Shown here: one piece after another, positions 49,687 through 57,586 of the stretch
Layout of the letters: the number at the start of each line of letters is the position of its first letter
Numbering within the stretch: the stretch's first letter is position 1
Assembly: GCA_964486935.1 (NCBI GenBank)
Contig: CAZAPG010000002.1
Coordinates: 248,001 to 312,000 of the forward strand
Length of the DNA: 64,000 nt
Direction of reading: 5' to 3'
Origin: CAZAPG01 sp964486935
GTDB taxonomy: Bacteria > Chloroflexota > Anaerolineae > 4572-78 > J111
The notes under the pieces: generated by a model
What the model was told of the DNA's origin: nothing
What the model saw: the letters and a program-made list of their open reading frames with translations, nothing else
The model's database searches: none
Made by a program: the position numbers and the translations under genes

Positions 49687-50579
49687 TGACCCACCTCCAG
49701 CGTTAATCCCTCGGCAGCGGCGGCAATGGCCAGCGAATCGTTGCGGGTTAAATCCTGGGCCAGAACCAGCTTGTCGTCAATAACCGCATCGGAGTGTTCC
49801 GGCGCGTGATGAAACAGCATCAACTGTTTTGCGCCGGCCAGGCGGGCAATTTCCAGGGCGTCTTCCACTGTTGAATGTCCAAAATAATATTGGCCAATAA
49901 TTTCGTGCTCCAGGTGGTGGGTGTCGTGTACCAGGATATCGGCCTGGCGGGCGCAGTGGGCCAACTGCTGCAAAAAGTCGCGGGTGAAGCCGCTGTCTGG
50001 CTGCGGCCCGCCCATGCCCACGCCCAGCCGAATCTGGCGAATGCGGGCGTTGTCGGTAAACACAACCACGCAGCCGCCATCGGCCTCGATGCGGTAGCCG
50101 ACGGTAATGCCGGGGTGGTTGAGCTGCACGGTTTCAATGCGATATTCGCCCAGGGTGAATTCATCTCCCGGTTTGATGGTTTGATATTCGCGGTGGGCCT
50201 TGAGTTGTTCAAAGGGGACCGGAAAATTCAGGTCGTCTTGCTGACCCGATAAAATATCGCGGATGTGCGCGCCGGCCTGCCCCGCCGAAACGACGACAAA
50301 GCGGTTGCCGGGCAGATAGAAGGGGCTGAAAAAAGGCAGCCCCAAAATATGGTCCCAGTGGGTATGGCCAACCAGAATAAAAGCCTCGCCCCGGCCCTCG
50401 GCAAATTCTTGCTGCATCAAATCTGCGCCCAGCCGCCGGATGCCGGAGCCGCCGTCCAGAATCAGGTGCTGTCCGCTGCGGGTTTGAAAATGCAGGCAGG
50501 TGGTATTGCCGCCGTAGCGCACCTGGTCGGGCCGGGCAATGGGGTAAGAGCCTCTGGCTCCGTAGAAGGTTAATTTCAT
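49683..50579 (-). CDS. Metallo-beta-lactamase-fold hydrolase (second of pair)
   Basis: A 298-residue paralogue of the following gene: KLTFYGARGSYPIARP, ILDGGSG and the zinc motif GHTHWDH (His72, His74, Asp76, His77). The ATG at 50577-50579 follows GGGGAG. The two proteins share the FxGxRGS start and DGG, so a tandem duplication is likely. Function as a phosphodiesterase-type hydrolase is a family-level inference. Confidence 0.82.
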   Translation of the reverse strand: MKLTFYGARGSYPIARPDQVRYGGNTTCLHFQTRSGQHLILDGGSGIRRLGADLMQQEFAEGRGEAFILVGHTHWDHILGLPFFSPFYLPGNRFVVVSAGQAGAHIRDILSGQQDDLNFPVPFEQLKAHREYQTIKPGDEFTLGEYRIETVQLNHPGITVGYRIEADGGCVVVFTDNARIRQIRLGVGMGGPQPDSGFTRDFLQQLAHCARQADILVHDTHHLEHEIIGQYYFGHSTVEDALEIARLAGAKQLMLFHHAPEHSDAVIDDKLVLAQDLTRNDSLAIAAAAEGLTLEVGQ

Positions 50580-50817
50580 CGGAACTCCCCGCTCTGTTGA
50601 ACTGAACAACTCCAACGTTGTTGTTGATGAAAAAATGTGACGGCTGGAAAGAAGAAGCGTATAACTGACCCCCTTAGTATATGCTTAATCCGATATTTTT
50701 CAAACATTCTTGTTTGCCTTATGGCAGCGAGTACCCGCTGCTTTACCGCGATTGGGTTTAATGGTAAACTGAGTACCAACTTGCCTCTATTATTTGAAAA
50801 TCCAAATAACTCGTAAT

Positions 50818-50846
50818 TTGACAAACTGCCTTACACCCCATATAAT
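50818..50846 (+). promoter_or_regulatory. Consensus sigma-70 promoter of hcrCAB
   Basis: TTGACA (50818-50823) and TATAAT (50841-50846) are both perfect and exactly 17 bp apart. The start codon of hcrC is at 50923, giving a leader of about 70 bases that holds the candidate operator. Confidence 0.85.
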
Positions 50847-50854
50847 TTATCACG

Positions 50855-50882
50855 TATAAAGAACATCGTACTTTATATAGAA
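50855..50882. promoter_or_regulatory. Candidate IclR operator upstream of hcrC
   Basis: The complement of 50864-50882 reads TTCTATATAAAGTACGATG, matching 17 of 19 bases of the motif at the iclR promoter. TATAAAG (50855-50861) and CTTTATA (50871-50877) form an inverted repeat within it. It lies from about +3 to +30 of the consensus promoter, a position typical for repression. Confidence 0.6.
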
Positions 50883-50922
50883 CGACCTGATTTTAATTCT
50901 TCATTACCGGGAGGATATTTCA

Positions 50923-51390
50923 ATGAAGACCCTCCTTCAACTCCACATTAACGGCGAACTTCACGAAGTTTACGCCTCTGTTCACAAAACCCTGCTGGAA
51001 GTAGTGCGCGAAGATTTAGCCCTGACCGGCACCAAACACGGCTGCGAGTTGGGCGAGTGCGGCGCCTGCGCCGTTTTAATTAACGGTCAACCCGCGCTCT
51101 CCTGCCTCACCCTGCCTATCGAGGTGCAGGGACAGGAAATTACCACCATCGAGGGGTTGGCCGAAGATGGCCAATTACACCCGCTGCAAGCAGCCTTTGC
51201 CGATTTGGGCGCGGCCCAGTGCGGTTTCTGCATCCCCGGAATGCTGCTGACCGCCAAAGCAATGCTCCAGGAAAATCCCCACCCTACCCGCCACCAAATT
51301 AGAGAAACCCTGGCCGGGAATTTATGCCGCTGCACGGGTTACACCAAGATTATTGAGGCCATTGAGCAAGTAGCAGCAAAAGCATTTTAG
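50923..51390 (+). CDS. hcrC: 4-hydroxybenzoyl-CoA reductase, gamma (2Fe-2S) subunit
   Basis: A 155-residue protein with two 2Fe-2S clusters: a plant-type site (Cys41, 46, 49, 61) and the helical C-terminal site (Cys100, 103, 135, 137, in QCGFC and LCRCTGY). It is the small subunit of molybdenum hydroxylases. The neighbouring alpha and beta subunits have the special features of 4-hydroxybenzoyl-CoA reductase, so it is named accordingly. GGGAGG precedes the ATG. It is the first gene after the consensus promoter. Confidence 0.87.
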   Translation: MKTLLQLHINGELHEVYASVHKTLLEVVREDLALTGTKHGCELGECGACAVLINGQPALSCLTLPIEVQGQEITTIEGLAEDGQLHPLQAAFADLGAAQCGFCIPGMLLTAKAMLQENPHPTRHQIRETLAGNLCRCTGYTKIIEAIEQVAAKAF

Positions 51391-51439
51391 ATTTTGGATT
51401 TACGATTAAATCTTACTGCATAATCGTAAATCTAAAATC
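51390..51439. repeat. 19-bp inverted repeat between hcrC and hcrA
   Basis: GATTTTGGATTTACGATTA (51390-51408) and TAATCGTAAATCTAAAATC (51421-51439) pair with one mismatch around 12 bases. The same words recur at 57536-57569 before the aldehyde dehydrogenase and, degenerately, at 62829-62855. It may tune the ratio of subunits or be a mobile short repeat. Confidence 0.65.
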
Positions 51440-51463
51440 GTAAGTCGTAAATGGAGACTTCCA

Positions 51464-53875
51464 ATGCCCCAAAAATTCAACGTCATCGGCAAATCCAACC
51501 GCAAGGTTGATGTGATGAAAAAAGTCACCGGTCAGACGGTTTACGCCGGTGATGTGGCGCTGCCCCGGATGCTGCACTGCAAAATGCTGCGCAGCATTCA
51601 CCCCCACGCCCGCATTAAATTTATCGACATTACGGAAGCCGAGGCGCTGCCGGGCGTGAAAGCCGTTATGATTGGCCGTGACCTGCCCACCAAATACGGC
51701 ATTCTGCCGGTCAGCGAAGATGAAGAATCGCTGGCGGTGGACAAGGTGCGCTACGTGGGCGACCCGGTGGCGGCAGTGGCCGCTGTTGATGAGGAAACCG
51801 CCGAGGCCGCGCTCAGCCACATTCACGTGGAGTACGAGGTACTGGAACCGGTGATGAGCATCGAAGAGGGCCTGCGGCCGCCTAAAGATGAACCCATTCA
51901 CGATTACGCCGACCACGGCAACATTCACAAGCTGGTCAGCCTGGAATTTGGCGAGGTGGACGCCGGCCTGGCCGAGGCCGATTTTATTCAAGAGGACTCC
52001 TTTTTTTATGAGGGCAACACCCACCTGCCCATGGAAGAGCACGCCGCCGTGGCCCACTATGAACCTAACGGCAAGCTGACTATCTGGACCTCTACCCAAA
52101 CGCCGCACTATGTTCACAAAGCTATGGCCAAAGTGTTCGACCTGCCGCCCAGCCGCATCCGGGTAATTGCCCCGCCTACGGGCGGCGGCTTCGGCGGCAA
52201 AACCGACCCCTTTAACCACGAGATGGTCGTGGCCAAATTGTCAATGATAACCGGACGCCCCGTAAAAATTGTGCTGACCCGCGAGGAAGTCTTTTACGCC
52301 CACCGGGGCCGCCATCCCGTGCTGATGCAGGTGAAAACCGGCTTCAAAAATGATGGCTCCATCACGGCCATGCACTTCAAATCCTTTCTGGATGGCGGCG
52401 GCTTTGGCAGCTACGGGGTGGCCAGCACCTACTACACCGGCGCGCTGCAAACGGTCACTTACAACGTGCCGGCTTATCGCTTTCAGGGGGCGCGGGTTTT
52501 CACTAACAAGCCGGCTTGCGGCCCCAAACGAGGCCACGGCACGCCGCAGCCTCGCTTTGCTATCGAGGTTCACCTGGACAAAGTGGCCGAGCGGCTGAGA
52601 GTCAACCCGCTGGACTTTCGGCTGAGGCATCTGGCCCAACCCTTTACCAAAACCGCCAACCACCTGACCGTTACCACCATTGGCCTGAAAGAGTGCCTGG
52701 AGGCCGTGGCTGAACGCTCCGGCTTTCGGCAAAAGTATGGCAAGCTGCCCTATGGCCAGGGTATCGGCCTGGGCTGCGGGGCCTATATTACCGGCGCGGG
52801 CCTGCCCATCTACTGGAACAAAATGCCGCACTCCGGCGTGCAGCTTAAAATTGACCGGGGCGGCGGCGTGACCGTTTTCTGCGGCAGCACGGATATCGGG
52901 CAGGGGTCAGACTCGATTCTGGCCTACATTGTGGCCGAAGAGCTGGGCGTCACCTTGGATGACATTGATATTGTGTCCGCCGATACCAGCCTGACCCCGG
53001 TTGATTTGGGCAGCTACTCCAGCCGCGTCACGCTGATGACCGGCAACGCCGCCATCGAAGCCTCGCGCAAGCTACGCAAAATTTTGCTGGAAACCGCCGC
53101 CGATGAGTTGAAGGTGCCGCCCGAAAGCCTGGAGATGCGCGACAACCTGATTTACTGCCTGGATGACGAGTCGCGCCGCCTTACCTTCCCGGAGCTGGCC
53201 AAAATTGCCGAGGCCAGGCACGGCACCCTGGGGGCGGTGGGCAGTTACACCCCGCCGCGCCGGGGCGGGCGCTACAAGGGCGCGGGCGTTGGCCCCACGC
53301 CGGCTTACACCTACTCGGCTTGCGTGGCGCTGGTAGATGTTGACCCGGACAGCGCCGAGTACAGGGTTGAAAAAATCTGGATTGCCCACGATGTGGGCCG
53401 GGCGCTCAACCCGCTGCTGGTTGAGGGCCAGGTTGAGGGCAGCGTGTATATGGGGCTGGGCGAGGTAATGATGGAAGAGCAGATTTTCCGGCGGGGGCTG
53501 CACAAAATCCCCTCGATGCTGGATTACAAAAGCCCCACTTTTTTGGAAGTGCCTGATATAGAGACTGTTTTAATTGAGACCAACGACCCCAACGGACCTT
53601 ACGGCGCGAAAGAGGCCGGACAGGGGCCGCTGCTGCCGGTCATTCCGGCCGTGGCCAACGCTATTTACGATGCCGTGGGCGTCCGCATTGATGAAGTGCC
53701 CATCCACCCGGAAAAAATATTCAACGCCCTGCGGCAGAAGGAACGCGGCAACGAACCGCGCACCGGACCCGCCGGCGTGCCGGAAATTGAATACCCGGCG
53801 CCGGTGAAGGTGGAATCGCAGTGGGGAGTCCCGGCGGATGAGGAAGCGATGATTGGGTGGAATGGGGGTAATTAG
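51464..53875 (+). CDS. hcrA: 4-hydroxybenzoyl-CoA reductase, alpha (molybdenum) subunit
   Basis: An 803-residue molybdopterin-binding large subunit. It begins FNVIGKSNRKVDVMKKVTG, then PPTGGGFGGKTDP, the cofactor-binding CGPKRGHGTPQPRFA, FCGSTDIGQGSD, and the C-terminal YGAKEAGQGPLLPV with the active-site Glu. The RGHGTPQPRFA form is that of 4-hydroxybenzoyl-CoA reductases. The complex removes the phenolic hydroxyl of 4-hydroxybenzoyl-CoA, giving benzoyl-CoA, with reduced ferredoxin. It follows hcrC after a hairpin-containing gap. Confidence 0.88.
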   Translation: MPQKFNVIGKSNRKVDVMKKVTGQTVYAGDVALPRMLHCKMLRSIHPHARIKFIDITEAEALPGVKAVMIGRDLPTKYGILPVSEDEESLAVDKVRYVGDPVAAVAAVDEETAEAALSHIHVEYEVLEPVMSIEEGLRPPKDEPIHDYADHGNIHKLVSLEFGEVDAGLAEADFIQEDSFFYEGNTHLPMEEHAAVAHYEPNGKLTIWTSTQTPHYVHKAMAKVFDLPPSRIRVIAPPTGGGFGGKTDPFNHEMVVAKLSMITGRPVKIVLTREEVFYAHRGRHPVLMQVKTGFKNDGSITAMHFKSFLDGGGFGSYGVASTYYTGALQTVTYNVPAYRFQGARVFTNKPACGPKRGHGTPQPRFAIEVHLDKVAERLRVNPLDFRLRHLAQPFTKTANHLTVTTIGLKECLEAVAERSGFRQKYGKLPYGQGIGLGCGAYITGAGLPIYWNKMPHSGVQLKIDRGGGVTVFCGSTDIGQGSDSILAYIVAEELGVTLDDIDIVSADTSLTPVDLGSYSSRVTLMTGNAAIEASRKLRKILLETAADELKVPPESLEMRDNLIYCLDDESRRLTFPELAKIAEARHGTLGAVGSYTPPRRGGRYKGAGVGPTPAYTYSACVALVDVDPDSAEYRVEKIWIAHDVGRALNPLLVEGQVEGSVYMGLGEVMMEEQIFRRGLHKIPSMLDYKSPTFLEVPDIETVLIETNDPNGPYGAKEAGQGPLLPVIPAVANAIYDAVGVRIDEVPIHPEKIFNALRQKERGNEPRTGPAGVPEIEYPAPVKVESQWGVPADEEAMIGWNGGN

Positions 53876-53920
53876 TAAATAGTAATTGGTAATTAACGGG
53901 CTAATTACTATTTACTAATT
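53870..53920. repeat. AATTAGTAAATAGTAATT hairpin between hcrA and hcrB
   Basis: AATTAGTAAATAGTAATT (53870-53887) pairs perfectly with 53902-53920 around a 14-base loop, starting at the hcrA stop codon. It belongs to the AATTACCAATTAC family and lies inside an operon, so it might affect mRNA stability. Confidence 0.65.
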
Positions 53921-53960
53921 ACTGCTAACCTGTTACCCGGATAATATTTGGAGTGAATCG

Positions 53961-54983
53961 ATGTTAAGACTACCTCCCTTTGAATACCTGGCCCCTCGCA
54001 CCGTGGACGAGGCGGTTGAGATGATGACCCGCGACGGCTGGGGCGCGATGCTGGTGGCCGGCGGCACGGATGTGTTCCCCGGTATGAAGCGCCGCATCTT
54101 TGAGCCAAAAAAGCTGGTGGGTCTGCGCAATATCAAAGAATTACAGACAGTGGAGATTGGGGAACAAAATGGCAAAACCGCAATCCAAAATGGCGTAACG
54201 CTGGGGGCTGGGTTAACGCTGACCCAAATCAGCAGCCACGCGGAGATTGTCAAACGCTATCCGGCGCTGGCCGTTGCCGCTGGGCTGGTCTCGACGCCGC
54301 AGTTGCGCAATATGGGCACTATCGGCGGCAATTTGTGCGTTGACACCCGCTGCACTTACTACAACCAGACCGAGCCGTGGCGCAGGTCGATAAATTATTG
54401 TATGAAAAAGGATGGCGAGACTTGCTGGGTTGCGCCGGGCAGCCCGCGCTGTTGGGCCGTCAGTTCATCGGACACGGCGCCGGTGATGATTGCCCTGGGC
54501 GCATCGGTGCGGCTGGTGGGGCCAATGGGCGAGCGGCGCATCCCGGTACAGGCTCTTTACAACAACAACGACGGCATCGAGTATCTGAGCAAAGCGCCCA
54601 ACGAAATTCTGGTGGATATTGACATCCCCCCTGCGGAGGGCGTCAAAATGGCCTATCACAAACTGCGGCGGCGGGGTTCGTTCGACTTTCCAATTTTGGG
54701 TGTGGCCGCGGCCATCCGGCAGGCGGAAGATGGAACCTGCACCGAGGCCAACCTGGTGCTGGGCGCGGTCGCCAGCTATCCCATCAAAGCAATCGAGGCC
54801 GAAGAGATGCTGGTCGGCCAGAAAATTACGGAAGAGCTGATTGACGAGGCGGCGAACGCGGCTTTTAGACCGGCCAAACCGCTTGACAATACCGATATGG
54901 GCCATCCTTACCGCAAGCAGATGGCGCGGGTGTACGTGAGGCGGGCGCTGAAAGAGTTGGCGGGATTGAAACAAGTGTATTAG
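53961..54983 (+). CDS. hcrB: 4-hydroxybenzoyl-CoA reductase, beta (FAD, 4Fe-4S) subunit
   Basis: A 340-residue FAD subunit of the molybdenum-hydroxylase type with LVAGGTDVFPGM and MGTIGGNLCVDTR. The decisive feature is a cysteine-rich insertion (Cys126, 131, 147, 155, 164, with CTYYNQ and CWVAPGSPRC). Among this superfamily such an insertion is known only from 4-hydroxybenzoyl-CoA reductase beta, where it binds an extra 4Fe-4S cluster that allows the unusual reductive direction. It completes the hcrCAB operon. Confidence 0.9.
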   Translation: MLRLPPFEYLAPRTVDEAVEMMTRDGWGAMLVAGGTDVFPGMKRRIFEPKKLVGLRNIKELQTVEIGEQNGKTAIQNGVTLGAGLTLTQISSHAEIVKRYPALAVAAGLVSTPQLRNMGTIGGNLCVDTRCTYYNQTEPWRRSINYCMKKDGETCWVAPGSPRCWAVSSSDTAPVMIALGASVRLVGPMGERRIPVQALYNNNDGIEYLSKAPNEILVDIDIPPAEGVKMAYHKLRRRGSFDFPILGVAAAIRQAEDGTCTEANLVLGAVASYPIKAIEAEEMLVGQKITEELIDEAANAAFRPAKPLDNTDMGHPYRKQMARVYVRRALKELAGLKQVY

Positions 54984-54986
54984 GGG

Positions 54987-55173
54987 CTATCTATTACCCA
55001 CAAGCCAACTTGCCTACGAATAAATTCGCAGGCTGGTAACTCAAGTCGGCTCAAAGCCGACTCAAAACAACCTTGTAGCGGACAAAATAGTGCGCTTCAG
55101 CGTACTTGAGCTATTAGCCCTGAATTTCAATTCGGGGCGAACGCCGGGTGCGAAAGATATGGGTAATAGATAG
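54987..55173. repeat. 187-bp hairpin-chain element with 14-bp terminal inverted repeats
   Basis: CTATCTATTACCCA (54987-55000) is exactly inverted at 55160-55173. Between them lie smaller stems: GCCTACGAATAAATTCGCAGGC, AGTCGGCT-CAA-AGCCGACT, and CCCTGAAT with ATTCGGGG. No ORF and no clear target duplication are seen. It looks like a non-autonomous repeat or folded RNA element following hcrB. Confidence 0.65.
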
Positions 55174-55227
55174 AAGTAGGTAAAGCTGCATAACTTTTCC
55201 AAAACGTTTCAAGTGGGCGAAATTGCG

Positions 55228-55491
55228 TCATTGAGCGTCCAGAAAATCTATCATTTCCTCAACAGACGAAAAAGTTTTAAAATGCCCTTCAGCATTTGCC
55301 TGATCAGCAGCTTGCTCCCTGGATTGCCACGCGTCGGTCCAAAAATAAGCCTGGCTTTCTTCGGGAAGATAAGAAAGAATCTCCAAAAACAGCTCGTAGC
55401 TCAATAAAACTTCGCTTGCTGCGCCCTGTTGGTCATAAAAATTTTCACCCGCGAGGCAAGTTCTGGCAGTAAAGAAGTCATTGATGGTTTC
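55228..55491 (-). pseudogene. Remnant of a small antitoxin-like gene
   Basis: An open frame of about 88 codons that lacks any ATG, GTG or TTG near its beginning. The encoded text includes SYELFLEILSYLPEESQAYF and ends FSSVEEMIDFLDAQ. The FWTDAWQ...EEMIDFLDAQ pattern resembles the C-terminal part of AbrB/MazE-type antitoxins common in this phylum. An ATG at 55479-55481 opens another frame (MTSLLPELASRV) that stops after 26 codons, so a frameshift may have broken the gene. No toxin gene is adjacent. The rest of 54984-55567 has no other gene. Confidence 0.45.
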
Positions 55492-55567
55492 TCACTTTCA
55501 GTAAAGATAATAGTGGTATAACATTTCAGGTAACAATTACCAACTTATTAGCCGGAGATGATTTGCA

Positions 55568-56869
55568 GTGATGCTCTACTTTGACCAATCCACCGAAACG
55601 ATGCCCCGCGAGCAACTGGCTCAATTGCAACTGCAAAAATTGCAGGCGATGCTGGCCGAAATTTACGGCAAGAACCGCTTTTATACCGCCAAATTTAAAG
55701 AGGCCGGCTTTGAGCCGGGCGACCTCAAATCGCTGGATGACCTGCACCAGCTTCCCTTTACCTTCAAAACCGAATTATCGAAAAGTCAGCTTGAAGATGG
55801 CTTTGCCGGCAGCAACCTGACCTACCCGCTGACGGCTTACACCCGCTTTCACCGCACCTCCGGCACCACCGGCCAGCCGCTGCACGTGTTTGATACAGCC
55901 GAAAGCTGGGATTGGTGGGGGCGCTGCTGGGGGCATGTCTTTGCCGGCGCCGGCGTCACCGCCGAGGACAGAATTTTCTTTGCCTTCTCCTTCGGACCGT
56001 TTATCGGTTTTTGGGCAGCGGTAGAGGGTGCGCGCCACATCAGCGCGATGCTGATTCCCGGCGGAGGGCGCTCCTCGCTGGATCGCTTGCAGTTGATGAT
56101 TGAAACCAACAGCACGGTTTTGTGCTGCACGCCCACTTACGCTTTGCACCTGCTGGAAGTGGCCCGCGAAAATAGCATTGATATGAGCAAATTTAAAATT
56201 CGGGCGACCATCCACGCCGGCGAGCCGGGGGCCAACGTGCCTGCCACCAAGCGGCGCATCGAAAGCGGCTGGTCGGCCAAATGTTACGACCATGCCGGCG
56301 CGTCAGAAGTGGGGGCGCACAGCTTTGAGTGTCAGGCCCAACCCAACGGCATCCACGTGATTGAAACCGAGTTTATTGCCGAAGCGCTCGACCCTCAAAA
56401 CGGACAGCCGGCGCTGCCGGGCCAAAAAGGCGAGCTGGTTATTACTAATTTGAGCCGCTGGGGTTTTCCGGTGATTCGCTACCGTACCGGCGATGCCGTG
56501 ATTCTCAACACCGATAAATGTGAGTGCGGTCGAACTTTTATGCGCCTTGAGGGCGGGGTGATTGGCCGGGTGGATGATATGCTGACCATCAGAGGAGTGA
56601 ATGTGTACCCCAGCGCCATTGAAAACCTGATGCGTTCCCACCAACAGGTGGACGAATTTAGGGTGACTGTGGGCAAGCGGGGTGAAATGGATGAGTTATT
56701 GATTGAGGTGGAACTGGTTGAAGGGGCGGATTCTGAGGCTATTCCGGCGGCAGTAGCCCAAACCATCAATGCGGCGCTGGGGCTGCGGCCTAAAGTCAGC
56801 GCCGTTTCTCGCGGTACGCTGCCCCGCTTTGAGTTGAAGGCCCGGCGCTTCCATTACTTTGAAACTTAG
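55568..56869 (+). CDS. paaK: Phenylacetate-CoA ligase
   Basis: A 433-residue adenylate-forming ligase of the PaaK family, which is shorter than other acyl-CoA synthetases. The ATP loop is FHRTSGTTGQPLHV, AGASEVGAHSFEC is the second core motif, and VIRYRTGDAVIL leads to the C-terminal domain with RGVNVYPSAIENL. It activates phenylacetate, or a related aryl acid, to the CoA thioester for the PaaABC epoxidase. GTG at 55568 is followed by ATG at 55571; either could start. It precedes tetR. Confidence 0.88.
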   Translation: MMLYFDQSTETMPREQLAQLQLQKLQAMLAEIYGKNRFYTAKFKEAGFEPGDLKSLDDLHQLPFTFKTELSKSQLEDGFAGSNLTYPLTAYTRFHRTSGTTGQPLHVFDTAESWDWWGRCWGHVFAGAGVTAEDRIFFAFSFGPFIGFWAAVEGARHISAMLIPGGGRSSLDRLQLMIETNSTVLCCTPTYALHLLEVARENSIDMSKFKIRATIHAGEPGANVPATKRRIESGWSAKCYDHAGASEVGAHSFECQAQPNGIHVIETEFIAEALDPQNGQPALPGQKGELVITNLSRWGFPVIRYRTGDAVILNTDKCECGRTFMRLEGGVIGRVDDMLTIRGVNVYPSAIENLMRSHQQVDEFRVTVGKRGEMDELLIEVELVEGADSEAIPAAVAQTINAALGLRPKVSAVSRGTLPRFELKARRFHYFET

Positions 56870-56889
56870 ATTGCAGAATATATGAATTT

Positions 56890-56919
56890 TTGACTCAGGC
56901 GGAGTTGGCATGGTATATT
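56890..56919 (+). promoter_or_regulatory. tetR promoter
   Basis: TTGACT (56890-56895) and TATATT (56914-56919) with an 18-bp spacer, beginning 20 bases after the paaK stop. The start codon is at 56950. Confidence 0.65.
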
Positions 56920-56930
56920 CAAAACATACC

Positions 56931-56942
56931 AACCGGTCGGTT
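56931..56942. promoter_or_regulatory. Candidate TetR operator
   Basis: AACCGGTCGGTT, an AACCG/CGGTT inverted repeat with a two-base centre, lies between the -10 and the ATG at 56950. The form is typical of TetR/PaaR-type operators and fits autorepression. Confidence 0.6.
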
Positions 56943-56949
56943 TTACCCC

Positions 56950-57537
56950 ATGTACGCCAAATCATCCACCACCATTGCCAATATTTTAGAGGCCGCTCGA
57001 CGGCTATTTGTTAGCAAAAATTATGCTGACGTTACCATGTCGGGTATTGCCGGCGCGGCCCAGGTGACTAAAGGCGCACTCTACCATCACTTTGCCAGCA
57101 AAGAAGAGTTGTACCAGGCCATGATGCTGGCCGACCTGGATGAGAAACGGGTATTGCTGCATCGGGCAGTTGAAAACAGCAGTTCCTGCCGTGGCCGCTT
57201 GCGGCAACTGACCCTGACCTTTCTGAACCTGCCCCCCGAACAACGGGAAATGATGCGTCTGGTGCGCCGGGATATTAATATTTTCAAAGACCCGCTGCGC
57301 GACCGGTTAATCCGGGCTTACCAGTCGGCCTTGCCAGAGCAGGTTGAAGCCATTATTGCTGATGGTATCCGCGATGGTGAATTGGCGCAAAGCGACTCCC
57401 GGCTGCTATCCTGGCAGTACGTGGCTATGGTTGAGGTGGTGTTGACTCGCCACGCTCAAAGCGTGCTGGGCGGCGATGAGTGTCTGGCCGATTACGTGCT
57501 GGACCTGTTTTTCAACGGCGCAGTCGAACAGAGTTAA
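56950..57537 (+). CDS. TetR-family transcriptional regulator
   Basis: A 195-residue repressor. The N-terminal helix-turn-helix is plain (ANILEAARRLFVSKNYADVT, then TKGALYHHFASKEELYQAM), and the C-terminal domain is ligand-binding and variable. The gene lies between paaK and the aldehyde dehydrogenase, so it probably responds to an aryl-CoA such as phenylacetyl-CoA, as PaaR does; this is inference. ATG at 56950 follows the palindromic operator. Confidence 0.88.
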   Translation: MYAKSSTTIANILEAARRLFVSKNYADVTMSGIAGAAQVTKGALYHHFASKEELYQAMMLADLDEKRVLLHRAVENSSSCRGRLRQLTLTFLNLPPEQREMMRLVRRDINIFKDPLRDRLIRAYQSALPEQVEAIIADGIRDGELAQSDSRLLSWQYVAMVEVVLTRHAQSVLGGDECLADYVLDLFFNGAVEQS

Positions 57538-57569
57538 TCTAAAATCGTAAATCGAAAATCCAAAATCGA
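57536..57569. repeat. TAAAATCGTAAATCG-type repeat before the aldehyde dehydrogenase
   Basis: AATCTAAAATCGTAAATCG and AAAATCCAAAATCG run from the tetR stop to the ribosome-binding site at about 57570. The words match the hcrC-hcrA hairpin. Confidence 0.6.
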
Positions 57570-57586
57570 AATGAGGAGTTAAGGCT

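Larger units (their letters stand above)
50580..50922. other. Divergent regulatory region before hcrC
   Basis: About 340 bases between the MBL pair and hcrC. It contains the consensus promoter and candidate operator listed separately. A possible minus-strand -10 (TATACT, 50676-50681) may serve the MBL genes, without a convincing -35. I saw no small gene or RNA. Confidence 0.6.

Noticed and set aside
50576..50824. Minus-strand open frame of 82 codons upstream of the MBL pair.
   Set aside because: It covers the promoter region of hcrC, has low-complexity composition, no family signal and overlaps the real MBL start.
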